Of a DNA stretch of 64,000 nucleotides, positions 1 to 7,636 are shown piece after piece. The notes under the pieces were generated by a model. That model was not told the origin of the DNA. It searched no databases and worked only from the letters and a program-made list of their open reading frames with translations. How positions within the stretch are numbered: the first letter of the stretch is position 1; every line of letters begins with the position of its first letter. This stretch comes from Roseomonas haemaphysalidis (GTDB taxonomy: Bacteria > Pseudomonadota > Alphaproteobacteria > Acetobacterales > Acetobacteraceae), in assembly GCF_017355405.1 (NCBI RefSeq), contig NZ_CP061177.1, positions 2,835,001 to 2,899,000 of the forward strand, read 5' to 3'. A program made the translations under genes and the position numbers.

Positions 1-149
1 GCTTCCCGCGCGGGCGTGCGGGACGCGCCGAAGCGCTCGGCCAGGGCGCTTTCATCGATCACGCTGCCGGGTGCGATGCGGCCGGCGGTGATGTCGTCGG
101 CCAGGTGCAGGCGGATGGTTTCGGCAAGCGTCGCGGGGGATCGGGTCAT
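1..149 (-). CDS. GntR-family transcriptional regulator, N-terminal fragment
   Basis: The gene runs off the left edge, so only its first 49 complete codons are visible. They read as the winged helix-turn-helix start of a GntR regulator: an Ile/Leu-rich first helix, then AGRIAPGSVIDESALAERFG and SRTPARE, the classic GntR recognition-helix pattern. This arrangement is typical of the FadR/FCD and related subfamilies, whose C-terminal domain binds a small acid effector; that domain lies outside the window. The gene is divergent from the aldehyde dehydrogenase, with about 110 bases between the two starts. It may therefore control that gene and itself, which is inferred from position only. The ATG chosen is the first in frame before the domain. 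Confidence 0.85.
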   Translation of the reverse strand, partial: MTRSPATLAETIRLHLADDITAGRIAPGSVIDESALAERFGASRTPARE

Positions 150-188
150 CGGGGCCCATGCTGCCCCGCCCCGGCGGCGGGCGAAAGG

Positions 189-212
189 GGCCGGCTTGAA
201 AGGCAGCCGGCC
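189..212. promoter_or_regulatory. Inverted repeat between divergent GntR and aldehyde dehydrogenase genes, candidate operator
   Basis: GGCCGGCT and AGCCGGCC form a perfect 8-base inverted repeat separated by 8 bases, in the short gap between the two divergent starts. Its place 40 to 70 bases from each start fits an operator bound by the GntR dimer. GntR operators are usually short palindromes, but this one is GC-rich and could also simply fold in RNA. No convincing sigma-70 boxes are visible beside it. Confidence 0.4.
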
Positions 213-259
213 AGCGCGCATGGTCTCGCGCCCTTTGTGCATCCGGGAGAAGAAACGCC

Positions 260-1771
260 ATGCTCGACACGCCAAACCCCGCGCCCGGCAGCCCCCTGCT
301 CGATCCCGCAGCACTGGCGAAAGCGATCTCAGGGTATCATTTCATTGGTGGGCGGTACACGCCCGCCCGGTCCGGCAAGACCTTTGATGTCGTGAACCCC
401 GCCACCGGCGCGGCGGTGGCCCAGGCCGCCGATGGCGACGCGGCGGATGTCGATGCCGCGGTGACCGAGGCGGCCCGCGCGCAGAAGGAATGGGCCAGGA
501 TGCCCGCCCGCAAGCGCGGCGCGCTCGTGTACCAGGCGGCCACCCTGATCCGCGAGCATGTGGAGGAGCTGGCCCGGCTGGTGGCGCTGGAGACCGGCAA
601 GGCGCTGCGAACGGAAAGCCGCGTCGAGGCCAACAACGTGGCCGACATCTTCGAGTTCTTCGGCGGCCTGGGTGGTGAGCTGAAGGGCGAGACCGTGCCC
701 TTCGGCCCCGACGTGCTGAACGTCACGGTGCGTGAGCCGCTGGGCGTGGTCGGCGCCATCATCCCCTGGAACATCCCGATGATGCTGATGGCGCTGAAGG
801 CGGCGCCCGCCCTGGTCGCCGGCAACAGCATCGTCGTGAAGTCGGCCGAGGAAGCACCGCTGGCGGTGCTGCGCATCGTGGAATTGATGAACCGCGTGCT
901 GCCGGCCGGCGTGTTCAACATCCTGTCCGGCCAGGGCCCGGAATGCGGTGCGCCGCTGGTGGCGCACAAGCTGGTGCGCAAGGTGACCTTCACCGGCTCG
1001 GTCGAGACCGGCCGCATCATCGCCCGGGTCGCCGCCGATAAGCTGATCCCGGCGACGCTGGAACTCGGTGGCAAGTCGCCCATGATCGTCTTCGCGGATT
1101 GTGACTTCGAGAAGACTGTGGCCGGCGCGCTGACCTCGATGCGCTTCACCCGCCAGGGGCAAAGCTGCACGGCGGCCAGCCGCATCTTCGTGGAGCGGCC
1201 GATCTTCGACAGGTTCGTGGCCGAGATGGCCAAGCGCGTGGACGCCATGGTGATGGGCGACCCGCTGGACGAGAAGACCGACATCGGCACCATCATCTCG
1301 CCCGAGCAGTTCAGCAAGGTGCAGGGCTTCATCGCCGAGGGCGAGAAGACCGCCGGCGCCACCGGCCGCGCCTGCTCCGCCATGCCCAGCGACCCGGCGC
1401 TGAAGAAGGGCCTGTTCATCCGCCCCTACATCTTCACCGGCCTGACCAAGGACAGCCGGCTGGTGCGCGAGGAGATCTTCGGCCCCGTCACCACCGTCTT
1501 TCCCTTCGACAGCGCCGACGAAGTGCTGGCCGAGGCGAACGACAGCGAGTTCGGCCTGGCCGCCACGGTCTGGACCAACGACCTGAAGATCGCGCTGGGC
1601 TTCGCGCACGGGCTGGAGGCCGGGCTGGTGCAGGTCAACCAGAACCTGGTGGTGCAGCCCAACCTGTCCTACGGCGGCGTCAAGAACTCCGGCCTGGGCA
1701 AGGAAGCCAGCCTGGAATCCATGCTGGAGCATTTCACCCACAAGAAGACGATCATGGTGAACATGGCCTGA
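260..1771 (+). CDS. NAD(P)-dependent aldehyde dehydrogenase
   Basis: This 503-residue enzyme should oxidise an aldehyde to the acid with NAD(P)+. It has the full aldehyde dehydrogenase fold at the usual length of about 500 residues. Visible active-site elements are PWN with Asn171, the cofactor-binding VVKSAE with Lys194, the general base Glu268 in LELGGKSP, the nucleophile Cys303 in GQSCTA, and EEIFGPV near the C-terminus. The start has GGGAGAAGA 8 bases upstream. The gene stands alone between the divergent GntR gene and a strong hairpin, so it is probably monocistronic. The substrate cannot be read from sequence; betaine-aldehyde-like and aliphatic aldehyde dehydrogenases share these motifs. 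Confidence 0.95.
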   Translation: MLDTPNPAPGSPLLDPAALAKAISGYHFIGGRYTPARSGKTFDVVNPATGAAVAQAADGDAADVDAAVTEAARAQKEWARMPARKRGALVYQAATLIREHVEELARLVALETGKALRTESRVEANNVADIFEFFGGLGGELKGETVPFGPDVLNVTVREPLGVVGAIIPWNIPMMLMALKAAPALVAGNSIVVKSAEEAPLAVLRIVELMNRVLPAGVFNILSGQGPECGAPLVAHKLVRKVTFTGSVETGRIIARVAADKLIPATLELGGKSPMIVFADCDFEKTVAGALTSMRFTRQGQSCTAASRIFVERPIFDRFVAEMAKRVDAMVMGDPLDEKTDIGTIISPEQFSKVQGFIAEGEKTAGATGRACSAMPSDPALKKGLFIRPYIFTGLTKDSRLVREEIFGPVTTVFPFDSADEVLAEANDSEFGLAATVWTNDLKIALGFAHGLEAGLVQVNQNLVVQPNLSYGGVKNSGLGKEASLESMLEHFTHKKTIMVNMA

Positions 1772-1808
1772 CGGCCGTCGGGCATGGTGAACATGGCGTA
1801 ACCCGACA

Positions 1809-1847
1809 CCACGCGCGCGGCGGATAGGAAATCCGCCGTGCGCGTGG
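1809..1847 (+). terminator. Hairpin terminator after the aldehyde dehydrogenase gene
   Basis: A 17-base stem with one mismatch and a 5-base loop (AGGAA) begins 38 bases after the stop codon. The tract that follows is only CAGTTTGC, so the poly-U is weak. It lies just before the chosen ampG start and would insulate ampG from the upstream gene. Confidence 0.55.
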
Positions 1848-1861
1848 CAGTTTGCGCTTCC

Positions 1862-3124
1862 ATGCGCACGCTCCAGCTGTTCAAGAATCCCCGCTTCCTG
1901 GTCATGCTCGCCCTGGGCTTCTCGGCGGGCGCACCCTTGCCGCTGGTGCTCGGCATCCTGCGGCGCTGGATGACCGAATCCGGCATCTCGTTGACCGAGA
2001 TCGGCATGACCGCGCTGATCGGCTTGCCCTACTCCCTGAAGTTCGTGTGGTCGCCGCTGCTGGACAACGCCCTGCCCCCGGCCTTCCGGTCCTGGGGCCG
2101 CAGGCGAGGCTGGCTGGCGGTCATCCAGCCGCTGCTGATGGTGGCCATCCTGCTGATGGGCGCCTCCGATCCCGCGCTGGCGCCGCTGGCCACCGTCGCT
2201 GCCGCCATTGCGGTCGCGTTTCTGTCCGCCAGCCAGGACATCGTCATCGATGCGTATCGCATCGAGATGCTGGAGGAACGCGAGCAGGGCCTCGGCCTCG
2301 CCTTCTATGTCTGGGGGTACCGGCTGGCTTTGCTGGCGGTGGGGGCCGGCGTCCTGTGGGTGTCGGAATACACCGGGTGGTTCTGGGCCTTCGCCTATGC
2401 CGCCGCGCTGATCCTGGTCGGCTTTCTGGCTGTGTGGCTGGGGCCGGACGTGCTGTCCCCCCGTCCCCGCATCGCGGTGGCCGGCTTCGCGGCCCGCATG
2501 CGGGCCGCGATCGTCGACCCTTTCGCCGACTTCACGCGCCGGCCTTACTGGCTCGCGATCCTGCTGTTCGTGGCGTTGTTCAAGCTGGGCGAGGCTTTGG
2601 CCGCCGTGATGGTCACGCCCTTCCAGGCACAGCTCGGCTTCACGCGCGGCGAGGTGGCGCAGGTCGGCAGCGTGTTCGGGCTGTTCGCCACGCTGCTGGG
2701 GGCGCTGGCGGGCGGCTGGCTGGTGCTGCGCATCGGCACCGCGCGGGCATTGATCCTGACGGGGCTGGGGCAGATGCTGTCCAACGTCATGTATATCTGG
2801 CTTGCCTATGCCGGCCACGACATGACGGTCTTCTATCTGCAGACCGGCGTGGAGAACTTCACCGATGGTTTGGCCGACGCCGCCTTCCTGACCTATCTCT
2901 CGGCGCTGACCAGTCGCGCCTTCACGGCGACCCAATATGCGCTGCTATCATCGCTGGCGGCGGTCGGCACCCGCACGGTCGGTGCGTTCAGCGGGTCGCT
3001 GGCGGAAAGCCTCGGCTGGCCGGCCTTCTATGCCGTCACCATGCTGGCGGCGTTGCCGGCCATGGCGATCATGCTGTTCCTGCTACGGCGATTGCCGCCG
3101 GAGCCGGAGGCGGCTCGGGCTTGA
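1862..3124 (+). CDS. ampG: AmpG-family muropeptide transporter (MFS permease)
   Basis: A 420-residue inner-membrane permease of the major facilitator superfamily. The N-terminal NPRFLVMLALGFSAGAPLPL, the conserved SASQDIVIDAYRIE loop after about four membrane segments, and YVWGYRLALL are typical of AmpG, which imports anhydro-muropeptides (GlcNAc-anhydroMurNAc peptides) from the periplasm for cell-wall recycling. Twelve hydrophobic segments fit the length. A GTG codon 24 bases upstream is also in frame, but it lies inside the preceding terminator hairpin, so the ATG is preferred. The lytic transglycosylase at 7.6 kb makes the substrate of such permeases. No ampD or nagZ is nearby. Substrate assignment rests on family resemblance. 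Confidence 0.87.
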   Translation: MRTLQLFKNPRFLVMLALGFSAGAPLPLVLGILRRWMTESGISLTEIGMTALIGLPYSLKFVWSPLLDNALPPAFRSWGRRRGWLAVIQPLLMVAILLMGASDPALAPLATVAAAIAVAFLSASQDIVIDAYRIEMLEEREQGLGLAFYVWGYRLALLAVGAGVLWVSEYTGWFWAFAYAAALILVGFLAVWLGPDVLSPRPRIAVAGFAARMRAAIVDPFADFTRRPYWLAILLFVALFKLGEALAAVMVTPFQAQLGFTRGEVAQVGSVFGLFATLLGALAGGWLVLRIGTARALILTGLGQMLSNVMYIWLAYAGHDMTVFYLQTGVENFTDGLADAAFLTYLSALTSRAFTATQYALLSSLAAVGTRTVGAFSGSLAESLGWPAFYAVTMLAALPAMAIMLFLLRRLPPEPEAARA

Positions 3125-3140
3125 AGACAGAGTAGCAGTG

Positions 3141-3938
3141 TCACGCCGCGCGGCGGCGGAACAAGCCAAATCCTGCGAGAAAGCCCAGAACCGGAAACAT
3201 GAACGGGACCGCCGCCCAAGCGAGCATTTCGTTCTGGATGCTCAAGGCCATCAGTAGCAGTGGCCATTGGGACAGAAGCACCGGCACCAATCCGAACGCG
3301 AGGTGGACTGGGTGCCATGGCCACCACTGGCATAGCCAGCGTCCCAGCAACCAACTCGCGGCAACGAGAACCAAAAGACCGAGGATCCCAACCATGCCGC
3401 GAATAGCTGCTGTCGTCGGCAGGTCACTGACGGCAAAGGCTATCATGATCACTGCGCCCGGCAGCATCACGGAGACCACGCACATGATGAGGGCGCGGCG
3501 ACGTCCCGAAGAGGGTCGTGTGAGCTGATTGCGACCGGCCTCAGCAGTGATGGCTTGGCGATGCTCATATCCAGCACCGAGCATCATAGCGATGGAAGGC
3601 AAGCTGAGAGCGACAATGCTACCGAGCAGTATCGGCACGCCCTCATCGGTTTTCACCCAATGCCAGAACAGCGTGACACCAGACAGCAAAACGGCTGACC
3701 GGGTATCCGTTCCAGACCCCGCGCGGCGGGCAAGCCAACGGCCGCCCCGCCATGCAAGAATGTATCCGACCACGGCCATGATAAAGGTGGCGGCGGTTAT
3801 GACTGCCTCATGCCCCGGCCAGATTTCCCTGACCACCAGGTTGGCGATGATGGGGAGAAGCGTGACGCCCCCGATGATTGGCAGCGCCAGCCCGAGGTGG
3901 AGCAGCCCGTAGATCCACCGGTTCAGAGCAGTCGACAT
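3141..3938 (-). CDS. Hypothetical multi-pass membrane protein, atypical composition
   Basis: I do not recognise this 265-residue protein. It is strongly hydrophobic, with about seven likely membrane segments near residues 10-36, 44-64, 101-121, 149-170, 180-199, 211-232 and 238-260. A basic, polar loop (residues 125-148) sits in the middle and an Arg-rich tail ends the chain. No catalytic or transport motif is apparent. AGGGTGA is spaced well ahead of the ATG. GC content and third-position GC are visibly lower than in the neighbours, with many AAG/CAT/GAT-type codons, suggesting recent transfer or a fast-evolving gene. It is convergent with ampG, 16 bases apart, and not in an operon with any recognised gene. 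Confidence 0.78.
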   Translation of the reverse strand: MSTALNRWIYGLLHLGLALPIIGGVTLLPIIANLVVREIWPGHEAVITAATFIMAVVGYILAWRGGRWLARRAGSGTDTRSAVLLSGVTLFWHWVKTDEGVPILLGSIVALSLPSIAMMLGAGYEHRQAITAEAGRNQLTRPSSGRRRALIMCVVSVMLPGAVIMIAFAVSDLPTTAAIRGMVGILGLLVLVAASWLLGRWLCQWWPWHPVHLAFGLVPVLLSQWPLLLMALSIQNEMLAWAAVPFMFPVLGFLAGFGLFRRRAA

Positions 3939-4106
3939 GCAGGATCACCCTGGAAATGGCAAAGCTCAGGGTAACATGCTGCCTTCATGACCGTCACTAG
4001 GCGGTGGTCCATGACTGGGCCTGACTTGCCATCCTATCCCGCCGCCGCCACACCATCCCCGCAGAAGGCCGAAGGGCCCCAACGCTTCCGGAAGGACTCG
4101 ATCGCC

Positions 4107-5132
4107 ATGAACCTCGCCCGCTTTCCCCGCATTCGCCTTGGCCACCTGCCGACGCCGCTGGAGCCGATGGAAAATCTGTCGCGCCACCTCGCCGGCCCGA
4201 ACGGCGGCCCCAACCTCTGGATCAAGCGGGACGACTGCACCGGCCTGTCCACCGGCGGCAACAAGACGCGCAAGCTGGAATACCTGATGGCCGACGCCCG
4301 CGCGCAGGGTGCCGACACGGTGATCACCCAGGGCGCCACCCAGTCCAACCATGCGCGGCAGACGGCGGCGGCGGCGGCCAAGCTTGGGTTTGAATGCCAT
4401 ATCCTGCTGGAAGACCGCACGGGATACGACGATGCCGCCTATACCCAGTCCGGCAACGTGCTCCTGGACAAGCTGCACGGTGCCACCGTGTCCCGCCGCC
4501 CCGGCGGGGCCGACATGGCGGCGGAGATGGAAACGCTGGCCGCCGAGCTGCGGGCCAAGGGCCGCAAGCCCTACGTGATTCCGGGCGGCGGCTCCAACGC
4601 CGTCGGCGCGCTGGGCTACGTGAACGCGGCGCTGGAGCTGGTGGCGCAGGCGGCCGAGATCGGGCTGCGGATCGACCACGTGGTGCATGCTACGGGCAGC
4701 GCGGGCACGCAGGCTGGCTTGGTCGCCGGGCTGGTGGCGCTGAATTCCGGCATTCCCGTGCTGGGCATCGGCGTGCGCGCACCGCGCGAGAAGCAGGAAG
4801 CCAATGTCTTCGCGCTGGCCGAAAAGGTGGTGGCGCATCTTGGCCTGCCCGGCATCGTCAAGCCGGAGCACGTGGTGGCGAACTGCGACTACGTGGGCCA
4901 GGGCTACGGCATCCCGACCGAAGGCATGGTCGCGGCCGTGAAGCTGCTGGCGGAGCAGGAAGGCATCCTTCTGGACCCGGTGTATTCCGGCAAGGGCATG
5001 GCCGGCATGGTGGACCTGATCGGCAAGGGCCACTTCAAGCCGGGCGAGAACGTGGTGTTCTTGCACACCGGCGGCGCGGTGGGCCTGTTCGGCTACCCCG
5101 AGGCCTTCGCCCTCCCGGCCGAGGCCGGCTGA
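4107..5132 (+). CDS. PLP-dependent lyase, L-cysteate sulfo-lyase / D-cysteine desulfhydrase family
   Basis: A 341-residue member of the fold-type II PLP family that includes ACC deaminase, D-cysteine desulfhydrase (DcyD) and L-cysteate sulfo-lyase (CuyA). The PLP lysine is Lys53 in [11 protein letters not shown], followed by [15 protein letters not shown]. The C-terminal half carries [18 protein letters not shown] and [13 protein letters not shown]. The last is a phosphate- or substrate-side loop shared by DcyD and CuyA. Overall wording and length look closest to CuyA, which releases pyruvate, ammonia and sulfite from cysteate, but D-cysteine or another beta-substituted amino acid is equally possible. 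The start follows GGAAGGA; upstream in-frame codons lack family similarity. No sulfonate transporter is adjacent. Confidence 0.85.
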   Translation: MNLARFPRIRLGHLPTPLEPMENLSRHLAGPNGGPNLWIKRDDCTGLSTGGNKTRKLEYLMADARAQGADTVITQGATQSNHARQTAAAAAKLGFECHILLEDRTGYDDAAYTQSGNVLLDKLHGATVSRRPGGADMAAEMETLAAELRAKGRKPYVIPGGGSNAVGALGYVNAALELVAQAAEIGLRIDHVVHATGSAGTQAGLVAGLVALNSGIPVLGIGVRAPREKQEANVFALAEKVVAHLGLPGIVKPEHVVANCDYVGQGYGIPTEGMVAAVKLLAEQEGILLDPVYSGKGMAGMVDLIGKGHFKPGENVVFLHTGGAVGLFGYPEAFALPAEAG

Positions 5133-5136
5133 CCGG

Positions 5137-5161
5137 GGCGCGCGCCCTTACGGCCGCGCGC
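5137..5161. terminator. GC-rich hairpin between convergent genes
   Basis: A GCGCGCG/CGCGCGC stem with a loop of about 10 bases fills the gap between the convergent lyase and AEC transporter genes. There is no clear T-run on either side, so it may be a weak bidirectional terminator or only a GC-rich palindrome. Confidence 0.3.
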
Positions 5162-5162
5162 A

Positions 5163-6089
5163 TTACCGGGCCCAGGCCAGATAGGCGGCGACGGTCAGCA
5201 CGGACAGCACCGTGCTGGCCAGAATGGTGGCAGAGGTCGTGCCGGCATCCCGCCGGTAGTATTCCGCCAGCATGAACGGCCCCGTGCCGGTCGGCAGCGC
5301 CGCAGCCAGCACGGCGGCCTGCACCTGCAGGACCGGCAGTTGCAGCAGGGGCGCGGCCAGCAGCCACACCAGCACCGGCAGGGCCACCAGCTTCAGGCCG
5401 GTCAGCCACGCCACCGCGCCCCAGGCGGTGCGTCGCCCGCCCCGTGCCTGCGCCAGAAAGGCGCCGAGCGCCACCAGCGCGCAGGGCGAGGCCGCAGCAC
5501 CCAGCAAAGCCAGAAAGCGATCCAGGCTGCCCGGCAGCGAAATCCCGGCCGCGGAAGCCATCGCGCCCAGGGCCGGCGCCACCAGCATGGGGTTGCGGAC
5601 CAGCGCCAGCCCGACTCGCCGGGCGAGGCGCCACGGGCTTTGCCCCGCCTGCTGGCCGATCTCGATGCAAATGACGCCGAAGGCGAAGACGAAGCAGACG
5701 GTGAGGATGGTGGCCATCGTCATCAAAGGCAGGCTGGCGGGCCCTAGCGCCGCCGCGGCCAGCGGAAAGCCCATGTAGCCGGTGTTCGGATAGGCGGCGT
5801 TCAAGCCGTCCAGCCCCGCTTCGGCCAGAACGCCGCGCCGCATCGCGACGGTGACGCAGAACAGCAGCAGGGACCCCAGCCCGAAGGCCGCGACGAAGCC
5901 CGGCTGCCACAACGTGGCGAGCGAGGCCTTGGCCATGATGCTGAACAGCATCGCCGGCAGCGCCAGCCACACCACGAAGCGGTTCAGCTCTGACACCGCG
6001 TGCGGCCCCAGCACCCCGCGCCACCGCGCCAGCCCGCCCAGCAGGATCAGCCCGAAGACCGGTAGGACGACGCCCAGGGTTTCAAGCAT
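5163..6089 (-). CDS. AEC (auxin efflux carrier) family transporter
   Basis: A 308-residue inner-membrane protein with about ten hydrophobic segments in two five-helix halves. The N-terminal LPVFGLILLGGLARWRGVL, the LNRFVVWLALPAMLF segment, the AYPNTGYMGFPLA motif of the first repeat and the C-terminal LPTGTGPFMLAEYY-type motif of the second are characteristic of bacterial AEC permeases. These move small organic anions such as malate or malonate; the substrate is unknown here. It starts 19 bases after smpB ends on the same strand, so it is probably the last gene of a dapA-smpB-AEC transcript. No dedicated catabolic genes flank it that would suggest a substrate. Confidence 0.88.
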   Translation of the reverse strand: MLETLGVVLPVFGLILLGGLARWRGVLGPHAVSELNRFVVWLALPAMLFSIMAKASLATLWQPGFVAAFGLGSLLLFCVTVAMRRGVLAEAGLDGLNAAYPNTGYMGFPLAAAALGPASLPLMTMATILTVCFVFAFGVICIEIGQQAGQSPWRLARRVGLALVRNPMLVAPALGAMASAAGISLPGSLDRFLALLGAAASPCALVALGAFLAQARGGRRTAWGAVAWLTGLKLVALPVLVWLLAAPLLQLPVLQVQAAVLAAALPTGTGPFMLAEYYRRDAGTTSATILASTVLSVLTVAAYLAWAR

Positions 6090-6108
6090 GAAAGGTCGCG
6101 GGCAACGC

Positions 6109-6603
6109 CTAGATCTTGTCGCCCCGCATCAGCCGCGACTTGTCCCGCTGCCAGTCGCGTGCCGCGATGGCGTGGCGCTTGTCGGCCTTGGACTTGCCCT
6201 CGCCCACGCCCAGCACGACCTTGGCGATGCCACGGTCGTTGAACAGCAGCTCCATCGGCACCAGGGTGATGCCGTCCCGCGTGATGGAGCCGGACAGCGC
6301 CTCCACCTGCTTCTTGTGCAGCAGCAGCTTGCGGGGGCGGCGCGGCTCGAACTTCGCCACCACGCTGCCGGCCTGCCATTCGGGAATATAGCAGTTGAAC
6401 AGCCACATCTCGCCGTCCCGCTCGCCGGCCCAGGCGTCGGTCAGCGCGGCGCGGCCGGACCGCAGCGACTTCACCTCCGGCCCCACCAGCACGAGACCGG
6501 CCTCGAACACCTCGCCGATCTTGTAGTCGAAGCGGGCCTTGCGATTCTGCGCGGCGGTGCCGTGCGAGATCAGCGCCGACTTCTTCTTGTCCTTGGCGGC
6601 CAT
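6109..6603 (-). CDS. smpB: SsrA-binding protein SmpB
   Basis: This 164-residue protein binds tmRNA and delivers it to stalled ribosomes for trans-translation. N-terminal KKSALISHGTAAQNRKARFDY begins the OB-fold. GPEVKSLRSGRAALTDA is the family signature, and a Lys/Arg-rich tail ending RDKSRLMRGDKI is the part that mimics a codon-anticodon helix in the decoding centre. Length is normal. It follows dapA by 7 bases, an order common in alphaproteobacteria, so the two are cotranscribed. The tmRNA gene ssrA is not in the window as far as I can see. Confidence 0.97.
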   Translation of the reverse strand: MAAKDKKKSALISHGTAAQNRKARFDYKIGEVFEAGLVLVGPEVKSLRSGRAALTDAWAGERDGEMWLFNCYIPEWQAGSVVAKFEPRRPRKLLLHKKQVEALSGSITRDGITLVPMELLFNDRGIAKVVLGVGEGKSKADKRHAIAARDWQRDKSRLMRGDKI

Positions 6604-6610
6604 CGGCTTC

Positions 6611-7489
6611 TCAGTTCAGCAGGCCGGCGGAGACCATGGCGGCCTTCACGCGGGCGCGGGTGGATTCCGACACCGGCGCCATGGGCAGCCGGCAGAAGGC
6701 GGTGGACTTGGCCAGGAGGCTGGCGGCGTACTTCACCGGCCCGGGCGAGGTTTCGCAGAACATCGCGTCGTGCACCGGCACCAGCCGGTCCTGGATGGCC
6801 ATGGCTTCCGCGAGGTCGCCCTTGTCCCAGGCGGCATGCATCTCGGCGCAGAGCCGCGGCGCGATGTTGGCGGTGACGCTGATGCAGCCATGGCCACCGG
6901 CGGCCAGAAAGGCCAGCGCCGTGTGGTCCTCGCCCGACAACTGGCAGAAGTCCGGGCCAATGGCGGCGCGGGTGTGCAGCGGGCGGGTCAGGTTGGCCGT
7001 CGCGTCCTTGACGCCGACGATGTTGGGGTGCTTGGCCAGGCGCGCCATGGTTTCGACCGACATGTCCACGACGCTGCGGCCCGGGATGTTGTAGATGATG
7101 ACCGGCAGGTCCACCGCATCGGCGATGGCCTTGAAATGCAGGAACATCCCTTCCTGGGTCGGCTTGTTGTAGTAGGGCGTGACGATCAGCGCGGCGTCCG
7201 CCCCCGCCTGCTTGGCATGGCGCGTCAGCTCGATGGCTTCTTCCGTGCTGTTGCTGCCGGTGCCGGCGATGACCGGCACCCGGCCGCCGGCGGCTTCCAC
7301 GCACATCGCCACCACCCGGTGGTGCTCGGCATGCGACAGCGTCGGGCTTTCGCCGGTGGTGCCGACCGGGATCAGCCCCTGCGTGCCCTCGGCGATCTGC
7401 CAGGCGCAGAAGTCCTGAAAGGCTTTCGGGTCCAGCGACCCGTCCTCGGCCATCGGCGTGATCAGCGCGACGAGGGATCCCTTGAACAT
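6611..7489 (-). CDS. dapA: 4-hydroxy-tetrahydrodipicolinate synthase
   Basis: This 292-residue TIM-barrel aldolase condenses pyruvate with aspartate semialdehyde, the first committed step to lysine and meso-diaminopimelate for peptidoglycan. [11 protein letters not shown] binds the pyruvate carboxylate. Tyr133 in IIYNIPGR is the proton relay, Tyr107 lies in TPYYNKP, and Lys161 in GVKDAT is the Schiff-base lysine. A GGAAGG ribosome site lies upstream. It is divergent from the lytic transglycosylase, with about 150 bases between them, and leads the transcript that continues into smpB. Cytoplasmic, normal length, no missing residues. Confidence 0.97.
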   Translation of the reverse strand: MFKGSLVALITPMAEDGSLDPKAFQDFCAWQIAEGTQGLIPVGTTGESPTLSHAEHHRVVAMCVEAAGGRVPVIAGTGSNSTEEAIELTRHAKQAGADAALIVTPYYNKPTQEGMFLHFKAIADAVDLPVIIYNIPGRSVVDMSVETMARLAKHPNIVGVKDATANLTRPLHTRAAIGPDFCQLSGEDHTALAFLAAGGHGCISVTANIAPRLCAEMHAAWDKGDLAEAMAIQDRLVPVHDAMFCETSPGPVKYAASLLAKSTAFCRLPMAPVSESTRARVKAAMVSAGLLN

Positions 7490-7636
7490 GTGACCTGGTT
7501 TTCCTTCCCGCAGGGCGGCGATGCGCTTGAAGGCGGGAAGCTAAGGGCGCCGCCCCGCCGCGACAAGCGTTACACCGACATTCGAGCTCAGCGTTGGCGG
7601 GACAAGCGCCGGCCGATGGTCTAGGCTTTGGCCCCC

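Noticed and set aside
329-2935. Very long open frame (868 codons) on the minus strand opposite the aldehyde dehydrogenase and ampG genes
   Set aside because: His/Gln/Gly/Arg-rich composition with no domain; it is the antisense frame of two well-supported genes in GC-rich DNA.
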